From assembly GCA_963773945.1 (NCBI GenBank), contig CAVZDD010000003.1, forward strand, positions 62,001 through 126,000: a stretch of 64,000 nucleotides of DNA. The letters run 5' to 3'. The stretch is from JAKIWV01 sp963773945. GTDB lineage: Archaea > Thermoplasmatota > Thermoplasmata > Lutacidiplasmatales > UBA184. Made by a program: the position numbers and the translations under genes. The notes beneath the pieces were generated by a model. That model saw nothing but the letters and a program-made list of their open reading frames with translations. It made no database searches and was not told the origin of the DNA. Of the stretch, positions 16,702-24,568 are shown piece after piece (positions within the stretch are counted from its first letter, which is position 1; each line of letters begins with the position of its first letter).

Positions 16702-17634
16702 TCAGTCGAGCGGCTCGACCGGCAGCCGGCCCGCCAGCTCCCCGATTCGGGCCAAGAGTCCCCGGTATTCCTCGAAGGGATACTCGGGCTCCCAGCCACT
16801 GACCGGGGAGATCCGGCGTCGCAAGATCCGAACCTCGTCGCCGCGCTCTTCGGTCCGTAGGGAACTGAAAAACCAGCCCGGTTCCGCTAGGCGGACACCA
16901 TCGCCTAGGCCTCGCGCGAGGAACTCGGCCGTGGCAGGCAGGTAGCCCCGAAGGATACGCTGGCCGACCTGCTGACGTGCCAGGGGCGTCCAGGATTCAG
17001 GTGGCCCTTCGGGAGTTTCGAGGGCTTTGAGGGCTTCCGGCCGGATTCGGTCGAATTTCGTGACGACAAAGATCGGGTACATCTGCCGGGCCCGTCGGTC
17101 CCGGTCGGCGGCCAGGAACTTCCGCAGGAGTTCGAGCGTTCCGGCCAGGTGCTGGTCATACCGTGCCAGAGGGAGCCCGGCGATGCTGGACCGATCGGGG
17201 ACCAGCCACGCTCCGTCGATGATGGGAATCTGGATGGGACTGCGCAAGAGATTCAGAATGCCGGCATCCAGCACCGCGTCATGGTCGCGGAGTTCAGAGA
17301 CGGCCTCGGCTGGCATGCCCCCCACTTGGAAGCGAACGGTGGAGAATCCGTGTTCGCCGGAGCCACCGGCGCCCGCGAACCACGCGGTGTGGCCTTTTCG
17401 AAACCCGAATACGAAGGAGAGAGGATGCCGCTCCCAGTCGATGTCGGTCGCCGGGAACCGCCCGGCACCTAGCTCGCCGTAGACGGCCTCCATCTGTTGG
17501 ATCGACGCGCGCTCGGCGTGAAAGCGGAATTCGTCCGCATTTTCCGTCCCGAGACGGACCTGCGCCGTGTAGAGCAGCCCGACGAAGGTCGTCAGACCGC
17601 AACCCCGTTCACCGAGCACGAGCGCTGAGGCCAT
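16702..17634 (-). CDS. P-loop GTPase-like protein with degenerate Walker A (GTPase A)
   Basis: A 310-aa relative of the neighbouring GTPase B (18561-19580). Both begin with a Walker A region, share LLYTAQV/LLYAAQV, GTENADEFRFHAE/GTRVVDSFRFHAP, RFPATDI/RFPGATL, and a G4-like VVTKFD. Here the P-loop reads GERGCGLTTF, with Leu in place of the essential Lys, so nucleotide hydrolysis is probably lost or reduced. The paired arrangement resembles the double-GTPase systems described in bacterial conflict-system surveys (recalled, not searched). It is the last gene of a four-gene minus-strand operon. ATG 17634 is clear. It may be the inert half of a heterodimer with GTPase B. Confidence 0.7.
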   Translation of the reverse strand: MASALVLGERGCGLTTFVGLLYTAQVRLGTENADEFRFHAERASIQQMEAVYGELGAGRFPATDIDWERHPLSFVFGFRKGHTAWFAGAGGSGEHGFSTVRFQVGGMPAEAVSELRDHDAVLDAGILNLLRSPIQIPIIDGAWLVPDRSSIAGLPLARYDQHLAGTLELLRKFLAADRDRRARQMYPIFVVTKFDRIRPEALKALETPEGPPESWTPLARQQVGQRILRGYLPATAEFLARGLGDGVRLAEPGWFFSSLRTEERGDEVRILRRRISPVSGWEPEYPFEEYRGLLARIGELAGRLPVEPLD

Positions 17635-17704
17635 CGACGACCTTGCCTCCCCTCACGCGGATGGATTGTCCCCCAGGTGCCCGGAACCGCCGGGTACCCA
17701 GGGA

Positions 17705-18547
17705 TTACGTCGCAAACGCCTCGGCGACCTTCGAGTAGACGGGGGTCCGTCCCCGGATCGGCTGGAGGGTCGGCCGGTCGATGCTCGCATCGAGCAGGGT
17801 CCACGTCCCGTCCGCTCGAACTCCTCGGGAGGAGATGGCGAGCCGAAAGTGATTCATGGCGCTCAGCGTCGGCGCGTCGCTGATCGCCGTGAACAGCGGG
17901 ATCTCCCCACCGGCATGCAGCAACTCTACGAGCTTGTAGAGGAGCTCATTCCGATATTGGTGCGTGCTTCCCCGGCAGAGCAAGAGCGTCCGCCCATGGG
18001 CGTCCGCCAGGAAGCGGCTCACGAGAGTGTCGACGGCGGCCTTCGTAATGAACCGTCGGATCCCAGTGCCGGGACTTTCTCGGGGCACGCTTTCGGGGGC
18101 GAGCTGTACGGACAGCGGCTCGATGCGGCCGCTCGCTTTCGGGACGCGCCGGTCGAACTCAAAAATGGCACTCTCCGCCATCCCGAAGGAGAGCCGACCG
18201 GCTCGCAGGAGCGCACCGGGCATGACAACGGTGTGGTTCGCGATCGTGGGCCGATTGTACTCGTCAGCGACTCCTCGCCCCAGGATTGACAGCAACACCT
18301 CGTCGTTGGCCGGAGCCGGGTGGATCATGCGGGCGTCGATGACCGTCGACCCGCTCGCCGTCTTCTCCACCCGGACCGGCGTGAAGTGGCTGCCGAGGTA
18401 GCGTTGGTAGAGGGGGCCGTTGAGGCCGGTCGACTCGGCCTTGGTGCCGTACCCTTTCTCGGGGCTCGCCCCGTAGATCCAATGCTCGAGCTGGATGACC
18501 TCGCCAGTCGTCATCACGGCGGGCACCTCCATCTGTGCGTCGGTCAT
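17705..18547 (-). CDS. GTPase-associated protein (GAP1 N-terminal-domain-like)
   Basis: A 280-aa soluble protein between the two GTPases. The start of its core, IQLEHWIYGASPEKGYG then TKAESTGL, resembles the N-terminal domain of GTPase-associated protein 1 (GAP1-N2) found with paired GTPases. This is from memory of the pattern and is moderate. The middle has alternating strands (TVIDARMIHP, TVVMPGALL), and the C-terminal part includes a strand-turn RTLLLCRGST. No membrane segment or enzyme motif is seen. ATG 18547 starts 14 bp after the GTPase B stop with GAGGAACG upstream; ATG 18514, preceded by GGAGGTG, is an alternative. It probably regulates or bridges the two GTPases. Confidence 0.6.
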   Translation of the reverse strand: MTDAQMEVPAVMTTGEVIQLEHWIYGASPEKGYGTKAESTGLNGPLYQRYLGSHFTPVRVEKTASGSTVIDARMIHPAPANDEVLLSILGRGVADEYNRPTIANHTVVMPGALLRAGRLSFGMAESAIFEFDRRVPKASGRIEPLSVQLAPESVPRESPGTGIRRFITKAAVDTLVSRFLADAHGRTLLLCRGSTHQYRNELLYKLVELLHAGGEIPLFTAISDAPTLSAMNHFRLAISSRGVRADGTWTLLDASIDRPTLQPIRGRTPVYSKVAEAFAT

Positions 18548-18560
18548 CCCCCGTCGTTCC

Positions 18561-19580
18561 TCAGGCCGGGGCGGGAGCCGGGGCCGTCTGCAGCGCCGCC
18601 TGCTCGACGATCTCATCCGGCACTTTGTTCGCCACATCGCGGAAGTGCTCAATGAACGCGACGTAGTCATCGTACGAGAAGTCCGGCTCCGCTCCGCCAT
18701 CGGCCGAGAAGCCCTTCCGCACTATCCGGGGGGCACCCACCGGCTGCATGCCGGCTTCGGCCGTCTCGGTTCGTACCCAGCTGAAGAAGTAGGCGGCCTG
18801 GTCGAAATTGACCCCCGCCACCTTGCCTCCGCGGATCTGGGAGAGGCTCTGGGGCATGAAGACGCGGAGCAACGCTTCCGCGTACTCCTTGCGCTTCCGC
18901 TTCTGGTCGCCCGCCGGAACGCCGCGGTGGAGCCCCAGCTTGACGAGCACCTCGTCCCGGACCGAGTCGAATTTCGAGAGCACCATCGCCGGATAGATCA
19001 CCGGGTTGCCCACGTTGAGCCCCTGGGCCTTCATCCGGGTGAACTCCTGGCGCTTGTAGCTCTGCAAGGAGACGAGCAGAGATGCGACCTCGCTGTCGTA
19101 CTTCAGCATCTGGCGGAAGAGCGGAGAGTCGATCTCCGTCGTCATCTTACTGCAGTCCACCAAGACGACGACGATGTGCGCCTTCAGCAGCTGCTGAATG
19201 ATGGGGCTCGCTGCCACGCCGGTTTCGATGAACTCCTGGACATCTTCCCCGGAGACATCGTAAGCTGCGAACTGGAGCTTGGCGAACGGGTTCACCCAGT
19301 TCTTCTCCTTGATGGCCGCCGGTAACCGACCAGACAGTGGCTTCCGGTAACCGAACACGAACCCGATCTCGGTCATTTCGTCCTTCAGGGTCGCCCCCGG
19401 AAAGCGGGCGTCCTTCATTCCCTCGTAGACTTGACTCATCAAGCGGAGCGACTGGAGCGGGGCGTGGAAACGGAACGAATCCACGACCCGCGTACCGTAC
19501 TTTACCTGGGCTGCGTAGAGCAGTCCCAAGAAAGTCGTCTTTCCGCAAGCTCGGTCCCCCAAAATCGCTGCTGGGCACAT
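18561..19580 (-). CDS. P-loop GTPase (GTPase B, intact Walker A)
   Basis: A 339-aa GTPase-like protein. Walker A is GDRACGKTTF near the N-terminus, a Walker B/G3-like strand is AHIVVVLVDCSKM (no DxxG), and a G4-like motif is MVLSKFDSV. The FRFHAPLQSLRLMSQVYEGM and RFPGATLKDE blocks are shared with GTPase A. The last 20 residues are Ala/Pro-rich and low complexity. ATG 19580 follows the SPFH gene stop by 10 bp with GGTGAGAAG upstream, so the genes are translationally linked. It is the likely active GTPase of the pair. The exact family assignment (double-GTPase type) needs a profile search. Confidence 0.75.
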   Translation of the reverse strand: MCPAAILGDRACGKTTFLGLLYAAQVKYGTRVVDSFRFHAPLQSLRLMSQVYEGMKDARFPGATLKDEMTEIGFVFGYRKPLSGRLPAAIKEKNWVNPFAKLQFAAYDVSGEDVQEFIETGVAASPIIQQLLKAHIVVVLVDCSKMTTEIDSPLFRQMLKYDSEVASLLVSLQSYKRQEFTRMKAQGLNVGNPVIYPAMVLSKFDSVRDEVLVKLGLHRGVPAGDQKRKRKEYAEALLRVFMPQSLSQIRGGKVAGVNFDQAAYFFSWVRTETAEAGMQPVGAPRIVRKGFSADGGAEPDFSYDDYVAFIEHFRDVANKVPDEIVEQAALQTAPAPAPA

Positions 19581-19590
19581 GGTTCTCTTC

Positions 19591-20514
19591 TCACCCTTCT
19601 GCATCCAACAGAGGTCGGGTGGCCCCGCCGGATTCCCCACGCTCGGCTCCTCTCGAGCCGCGGAGGGAAGACCGGGACGAGTGCTCGTCCCCCGTCGAAT
19701 CGTAAGGTTGCAAGGCCGGAAGTTCGGGGAACTGGGAGCTGTCCCGTCCCAGCCGCATCACTTCGGCTCCGAGGATTCCCAAGCTGCGCTCGGTTCGGTC
19801 GAGGCGGACCTCGACCCCCCGAAGACGCACTCCAAGGTCGCCCGATGCCCAGAGAAGGTCGCGGGACACGTGAGCGCCTGCCGGGTTCGACAACTCGCCG
19901 CGTTCCTGGCTAGACAGTCTGCGCAGGTGAGTGACCGACAGCGTACGAACTTCGAGGCCCATCGCGATGAGCTCGGGAGCCACGGCGGCCTGGATCTCCG
20001 CGGCCAATCGGTCCCAAGGGTCTGGGGGATCGTTCGAGAGCTCCCGGAGGATCACCGCCGGCGCCACGGCTTCGACCGTGCGAACGACGAGTGCGCGAAT
20101 CTCGGGTTCGCTCCGTCCGAGGAGGTTTTCGGCGGCGGTCCGGAGCATATGGGGCTCGGTCGGGATCTTCACCTGACCGGCCAATCGGACCTCCCACGGC
20201 GACTCCGCATCCAATCCCGCCGCTGCCACGACGACCCGGGCATCGATGTCGATCGGGCTCAGCGACAGCGAATCGGACCCCCGGCGCCACGGGGGAACGA
20301 AGATGCCCCCTCCCACGAAGATTTGGGGAGGCCGCACGTCGACCGAGGTTCCGGGGGAGGAAAGATCCCTCGGGCGATGACCGCCGAACAGCACGAGCGC
20401 TCGGTTCGGAGGAACGGCTTGGTAGTAATGGTGGTAGAATCTCCAGCTCGCGTACGCGCCCACCGCGAGAATGCCGAGCAGCGTCGCCGGTAGAACTAGG
20501 TCGCCCGGCTCCAA
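19591..20514 (-). CDS. SPFH/flotillin-like membrane-anchored protein
   Basis: A 307-aa protein with one N-terminal membrane helix (VLPATLLGILAVGAYASW) followed by an SPFH-like domain: YYQAVPPNRALVLFGGHRP, then FVPPWRRGSDSLSLSPIDID, DARVVVAAAG and a helical DRLAAEIQAAVAPEL. This is the flotillin/stomatin order. Such proteins form membrane scaffolds. The C-terminal tail (last 60 residues) is Ser/Arg-rich. TTG 20514 is the start; no better codon is available. As first gene of the operon it may tether the GTPases and GAP1-like protein to the membrane. No flotillin NfeD partner is adjacent. Confidence 0.65.
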   Translation of the reverse strand: MEPGDLVLPATLLGILAVGAYASWRFYHHYYQAVPPNRALVLFGGHRPRDLSSPGTSVDVRPPQIFVGGGIFVPPWRRGSDSLSLSPIDIDARVVVAAAGLDAESPWEVRLAGQVKIPTEPHMLRTAAENLLGRSEPEIRALVVRTVEAVAPAVILRELSNDPPDPWDRLAAEIQAAVAPELIAMGLEVRTLSVTHLRRLSSQERGELSNPAGAHVSRDLLWASGDLGVRLRGVEVRLDRTERSLGILGAEVMRLGRDSSQFPELPALQPYDSTGDEHSSRSSLRGSRGAERGESGGATRPLLDAEG

Positions 20515-20915
20515 GGTCTGCCTTGCCGCAACCCGGGACGTCTACCGGGTGCGGCAACACCGCGGCAGACCTGGCGCCAGCCGATTTCCCGGGCACGGCC
20601 GACAGACTCATGGTCCGTCTTCCGGACAAGAACACCCCGTCCGGATTGAATCGAGGGAGAACAAAGAGAACTGAAGGCGTCCATGGAATCTGTTTCCCCC
20701 GCAGCGATTCGCCGAAACCCGGCGACCCCTGCAGGTTTGAATACGCACGTGTAAGGATAAATACCTAGGCGCCGGCGCTGGGTCCCACATCGTCCTATGA
20801 GGATTGGCGAGCGACAGGATCGATATTTCCGAAAGTTGATATGGGACGAGCGACAATACGCATCTATCCGCCCTCGACCTCGCGCGCGTTCGCGGGGTCC
20901 CATCTGACCCTTCCG
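20515..20915. other. Intergenic region of about 400 bp between divergent genes
   Basis: This stretch separates the TTG start of the SPFH-like gene from the next plus-strand gene. It contains a clear TATA element at 20757 and a 36-codon open frame (20797-20907, ATG to TGA). Other frames here have no family signal. A promoter for the minus-strand operon is expected but none stands out. A small RNA is possible. Confidence 0.4.
20757..20763 (+). promoter_or_regulatory. TATA-like element without an obvious target gene
   Basis: ATAAATA (in GGATAAATACC) is the most AT-rich point of the intergenic region. A start site about 26 bp downstream (near 20787) would precede a 36-codon frame at ATG 20797. 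The small membrane protein at 20916 begins 130 bp farther on and could be the real target with a long leader. Confidence 0.4.
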
Positions 20916-21131
20916 ATGATCAAGTTCCCCCTACCCGCCGCTGCAGCCTCTCGGCTCAAGAGGGTGGTCGCGCTGGCCACGGTCCTCGGTCTTTCTTCGT
21001 CGGCCGAATGGACCCTTATTGCCGCAGTCGTCGTGGTGGGAGTGCTACTTGTCGGCTGGGCGTTGCTGCGGAAGCGTCGAAGGGGGTCCACCGAGGACCT
21101 ATTCGATACGTCCGGCCGACCCTCCCATTGA
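20916..21131 (+). CDS. Small single-pass membrane protein
   Basis: A 71-residue protein: a signal-like N-terminus (RLKRVVALATVLGLSSSAEW), a membrane segment (LIAAVVVVGVLLVGWALL), a strong basic stop (RKRRRG) and a short acidic tail. The basic cluster suggests the C-terminus is inside. ATG 20916 is the compact start, and ATG 20841 in frame would add 25 residues. Function unknown. It lies 110 bp ahead of the OB-fold gene. Confidence 0.45.
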   Translation: MIKFPLPAAAASRLKRVVALATVLGLSSSAEWTLIAAVVVVGVLLVGWALLRKRRRGSTEDLFDTSGRPSH

Positions 21132-21240
21132 GGTTCGTCCGATCTAGGAACCCTGGTGGAACGTGTCGAGGGACCCCTAAAACGAGCCTTCCAGGGGGGG
21201 CGCAAGAACCATAACGGCGACGAGAGTGCCCTCCCGCGCC

Positions 21241-21525
21241 ATGGCAGGTATCTCTTCCCTCCGAGCCAACGCCAACGCGACGATCGAGGCCGAAATCACG
21301 GCTATCTCCGAGCCCCGTGACGTGACGACCTCCCGGGGCCCGTCTCAGGTAGCGGATGCCACCCTGAAGGACGACACTGGGACGATTACCCTCACCCTTT
21401 GGGGCGAGGACATCACGAAGTACAAGGTGGGTCAGAAGGTCAAGATCACCGACGGCTGGGTCAAGGACTTCCGGGGCAAGCTCCAGGTCTCGATGGGCCG
21501 GTCTGGTACCATCTCGGTCCAGTAG
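21241..21525 (+). CDS. OB-fold nucleic-acid-binding protein (RPA/SSB-like)
   Basis: A 94-aa protein made of one OB fold with the replication-protein-A pattern: EAEITAISEPRDV, VADATLKDDTGTITLTLWGE, and GQKVKITDGWVKDFRGKLQV. In archaea such small single-OB proteins bind single-stranded DNA or RNA, and similar domains occur in SOSS-B and Thermoplasma SSB relatives. ATG 21241 starts the conserved region; ATAACGG about 26 bp upstream may be the TATA element of a leaderless transcript. It stands alone, converging on citrate synthase. Confidence 0.85.
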   Translation: MAGISSLRANANATIEAEITAISEPRDVTTSRGPSQVADATLKDDTGTITLTLWGEDITKYKVGQKVKITDGWVKDFRGKLQVSMGRSGTISVQ

Positions 21526-21565
21526 TAGGCAGGGCCCCCCGCCGCTCGGCGAAGCCGAGGCTGGC

Positions 21566-22906
21566 CTACTCCACGACGGCTGGTGTCGGAATATGTCGGA
21601 CCCGCGGTCCGACATACAGCTGCCGCGGTCGGGTGATCTTCTGCTCGGGGTCCAGCAGCATTTCCTGCCACTGGGCAAGCCAGCCGGACATCCGTGGGAT
21701 CGCGAAGAGCACGGGGAACAAGTCGACTGGGAACCCCATCGACTGGTAGATGATCCCGGAATAGAAATCGACGTTCGGGTAGAGGTGTCGCTTGATGAAG
21801 TAGTCATCCGACTCAGCGACCTTCTCGAGCTCGAGTGCCACATCCAGCAAGGGGTTGCGACCAGTGACCGCGAACACCTCGCCCGTGAGCTTCTTGATGA
21901 TCTCCGCCCGGGGGTCCCGGTTCTTGTAGATCCGATGACCGAATCCCATCAGGAGTCGCTTCCCCGATTTGACCTGCCGAAGGAGCTTGGGGATGTTCTC
22001 CTTGGATCCCACCTCGCGCAGCATCTGAATGACCTGTTCGTTGGCCCCGCCGTGGAGGGGCCCGTACAACGCCGCCGCGGCGGCCGACGCACAGGTGTAC
22101 GGGTCGGCATGGGCGCTGCCCACGGTCCGCATGGCCTGCGTGCTGCAGTTCTGCTCGTGATCGGCGTGGAGAACGAAGAGGAGGTCGAGCACCTTGGACA
22201 GCACGGGGTCGGGCGTGTAGTCGGTCGTCCACGAGGGCCGGTGCATCATCGCCAGTAAGTTTTCGGCGTAGCCGAGGTCGTTGCTGGGGTAGATGTAGGC
22301 CATCCCGATGGAGTGGCGGAATGCGAACGCGGCGATCGTCGGCATTTTTGCGATGAGCCTGTAGATCTGGAGCTGCCGCAGCTGGGTGTCGTCGATCCGC
22401 TTGGCCTCGGGGTAGAAGGTCGAGAGCCCGGCGAGGGTAGAGACTAGCATGCCCATCGGGTGGGCATCGTGGTGGAATCCGTCCATGAATTTCTTAACGT
22501 TCTCGTGAAGCATCGTGTGGTAGGTGATGTTGTGGAGCCACTCCGCGAGCTGGTTCTTCCCGGGCAGTCGCCCGTGGATGAGGAGGTAGGCGACCTCGAG
22601 GTATTTCCGGCTCCCGGCGAGTTCCTCGATCGGGTATCCTCGATACCGGAGAATGCCGGCCTCGCCGTCGATGAAGGTGATCCCGCTCTTGCAGGAGGCC
22701 GTGTTCTGGAAGGAAGGGTCGTAACTCATCAGCCCGAAGTCGGAGTCGGAGGCTCGAATCTGACGCAGATCGGGGGCATAGATCGAACCCAGCTGGATCG
22801 GGATCGAGTACTCCCTGGCCGTCCGGCGGTCTACAATCCTCAGCGAATCTTCCTTCTTCGGTCGCGGACTCGTCGTCGACTTCTGGGGCTGGATTCGCTT
22901 GGGCAT
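21566..22906 (-). CDS. gltA: Citrate synthase
   Basis: A 446-aa citrate synthase that condenses oxaloacetate and acetyl-CoA. The active-site His residues lie in VLHADHEQN and GPLHGGANE, and the CoA/catalytic segment is MGFGHRIYKNRDPRA. Length and the extended N-terminus (about 50 residues before YDPSFQNT) resemble the GltA-like bacterial type more than the short archaeal form of about 380 aa. That could mean transfer, but a tree is needed. ATG 22906 is preceded by GAGGAGCGAG, a good ribosome-binding site. No other TCA-cycle genes are adjacent. Confidence 0.95.
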   Translation of the reverse strand: MPKRIQPQKSTTSPRPKKEDSLRIVDRRTAREYSIPIQLGSIYAPDLRQIRASDSDFGLMSYDPSFQNTASCKSGITFIDGEAGILRYRGYPIEELAGSRKYLEVAYLLIHGRLPGKNQLAEWLHNITYHTMLHENVKKFMDGFHHDAHPMGMLVSTLAGLSTFYPEAKRIDDTQLRQLQIYRLIAKMPTIAAFAFRHSIGMAYIYPSNDLGYAENLLAMMHRPSWTTDYTPDPVLSKVLDLLFVLHADHEQNCSTQAMRTVGSAHADPYTCASAAAAALYGPLHGGANEQVIQMLREVGSKENIPKLLRQVKSGKRLLMGFGHRIYKNRDPRAEIIKKLTGEVFAVTGRNPLLDVALELEKVAESDDYFIKRHLYPNVDFYSGIIYQSMGFPVDLFPVLFAIPRMSGWLAQWQEMLLDPEQKITRPRQLYVGPRVRHIPTPAVVE

Positions 22907-23046
22907 CGCTCGCTCCTCGGACCGGGCTACAGGGTTCGTAGCTAATGAATCGTTCCGGCAACGGTTGATTCCCTCCGACCCCGCGAGGCCGACCGAGGGA
23001 GGGGCCCCGACCAGCGTTTTAGGGACGGGGGGAATCTCCTTTCCTC

Positions 23047-23262
23047 GTGAACCCGCGCGAACGCGAACTGCTCACAGGCATGGGGAACTGTTTCGAGGCC
23101 TGCCACGCGGACTTTGAGGGCACGATCGGGATGGTGGCGGATTCACGGCATCGCACCACGAATGACGTCAAAGAGACGCTCCGAAAAATGCGCGAACAGT
23201 ACACCACCGACTCCGACTATCAAGAGCTCCGAGCGCGCCTCCCCGCAGACTTTCCCTTTTGA
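23047..23262 (+). CDS. Small hypothetical protein, first gene of a three-gene cluster
   Basis: A 71-aa soluble, mostly helical protein starting at GTG 23047. It has two cysteines four residues apart (NCFEACHADF) and a charged C-terminal helix (VKETLRKMREQY). No family is recognised. It ends 20 bp before the iron-redox gene (23283), with GGAGGACC between, so the two are probably cotranscribed. It may be a partner or regulator of that enzyme. Confidence 0.6.
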   Translation: MNPRERELLTGMGNCFEACHADFEGTIGMVADSRHRTTNDVKETLRKMREQYTTDSDYQELRARLPADFPF

Positions 23263-23282
23263 CCTCGCGGAGGGAGGACCAC

Positions 23283-24179
23283 ATGACGAAGTGCCCGACG
23301 TGCCTCGCACGGTTCCCCCCGCACGATTTTGGAGCGCTGAGCGACCACCTTGTCGAGCGAGCCGGCGCGAGTGATTCGCCGCACGTGCGCTGGTTGAACC
23401 AGAACATTTCCCGCCAAAAGCTGAGCGCCGAAGCATTGGAGCCGCGCCTTCGGACGTTCTTCGACCTAGGGACCGCCCCGCTGTCCGCTTGGATCAAACG
23501 TCGGTTCATCGCGAAGTTCTACGGACAGCCACCCCATCCATTTCCGACCGCCCTCCAGCACCCCACACGCGCCACGCTCCTCGGATACGTCTTCGAACAC
23601 CAGCACTTCCTGCGACAATGGGTTCGATCCTGTGCCTACATCATGGCCCGCACCGATGAGCCCGAGGCGGCCCGCTACGAATTGGACAACCTGAACACCG
23701 AGTTCGGCGGCTTCGGTACCCCGTCCCCCTCCCACTATGAGCTCCTACTCCAAATGGGGGAGAGCCTGGGCATCGATCGGTCACAGGTGCTGAGCACGCC
23801 CCCGTTCCCGGCCACCGTCCGGGCGATCCAGGAATGGAATCGCATCGCCACCGAGGAGCACTGGGTCGAGGCGATGGCGGCCATGCACAGCCTGGAGTTG
23901 ATCGCCAACCGCGATCTCGTCAACGAGGGGGCGTCGATTCGATATTTCGACCCGGAGATTCTCAGCGGCTCCCGGGTCACTCCCGCCACCCAGGCATTCC
24001 TCCGGGAGGGGTACGAGGCCGACGTCGGTCACTCCGACGAAGCGCTCGCGTTGGTCGACCGGTTCGCCACGCGAGACGGCCAGGTCGAGGATGTGCAGGC
24101 GACCTTCCTCAGGTCCGCCGACCTGTTCGACGATTACCTGATCGCTCGGTTGGAGCGGGCGGCCCAGTTTGAAAGTTAA
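23283..24179 (+). CDS. TenA/PqqC-superfamily iron-dependent redox enzyme with N-terminal zinc finger
   Basis: A 298-aa protein. It begins with a short zinc-finger-like motif (CPTCLARFPPHDF and a following LSDHL). The rest is a heme-oxygenase-like helical bundle: YVFEHQHFLRQW (Glu and His spaced as metal ligands), ELDNLNTEFGG, and SPSHYELLLQMGESLG. This is the pattern of the CADD/PqqC-like iron redox family, which includes oxidative C-C cleavage and PABA-forming enzymes. The substrate is unknown. ATG 23283 is preceded by GGAGGACC. It overlaps the Ta0938-like gene by 11 bp, so the two are translationally coupled. Confidence 0.7.
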   Translation: MTKCPTCLARFPPHDFGALSDHLVERAGASDSPHVRWLNQNISRQKLSAEALEPRLRTFFDLGTAPLSAWIKRRFIAKFYGQPPHPFPTALQHPTRATLLGYVFEHQHFLRQWVRSCAYIMARTDEPEAARYELDNLNTEFGGFGTPSPSHYELLLQMGESLGIDRSQVLSTPPFPATVRAIQEWNRIATEEHWVEAMAAMHSLELIANRDLVNEGASIRYFDPEILSGSRVTPATQAFLREGYEADVGHSDEALALVDRFATRDGQVEDVQATFLRSADLFDDYLIARLERAAQFES

Positions 24180-24483
24180 CTACACGGCCTGCGCCATTTG
24201 CGACTCCAGCTGGGGGAACCTGTGGGAAGAGGTCGAGGGGGAGCGGCTGTTCTTCTGTTGCGACGTGTGTGCCATCCAGTTCCGGAATTTGATTGCGCGG
24301 ATTAAGACAGAGACCGGATGGCCTTCGGTCGAGGGACTTTCTATCGCGGGCGATCGACGAGGACGAACCTGCACGGCGACTCGCGGGGCGTCGTCCTACG
24401 CATGCTCCTTCACGTTCAATTCCCTAGGGGAGATTCGGACGTTCCGTCGAGAACCTGGCGCGCCTCCAGGGCCTCCGAGCTAG
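24169..24483 (+). CDS. Ta0938-like zinc-binding protein
   Basis: A 104-aa protein. The pattern CAICDSSWGNLWEEVEGERL, FFCCDVCAIQFRNLI, and TGWPSVEGLSIAGDRRGR recalls the Thermoplasma Ta0938 family, a small protein with a treble-clef-like zinc site. This is from memory. The two Cys pairs (CAIC and CCDVC) probably bind one zinc. TTG 24169 overlaps the end of the iron-redox gene. The family is nearly restricted to Thermoplasmata relatives as far as I recall, which supports the lineage call. Function is unknown; the coupling suggests it serves the iron-redox enzyme. Confidence 0.65.
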   Translation: MKVNYTACAICDSSWGNLWEEVEGERLFFCCDVCAIQFRNLIARIKTETGWPSVEGLSIAGDRRGRTCTATRGASSYACSFTFNSLGEIRTFRREPGAPPGPPS

Positions 24484-24568
24484 TTCATGCGTCCCCCGTG
24501 GGCTCATCGACGCTTGACGACCGCCGGGTCCGGGGCCGACACTATCGCAAGGCGCCGTTCAGCCCCGG

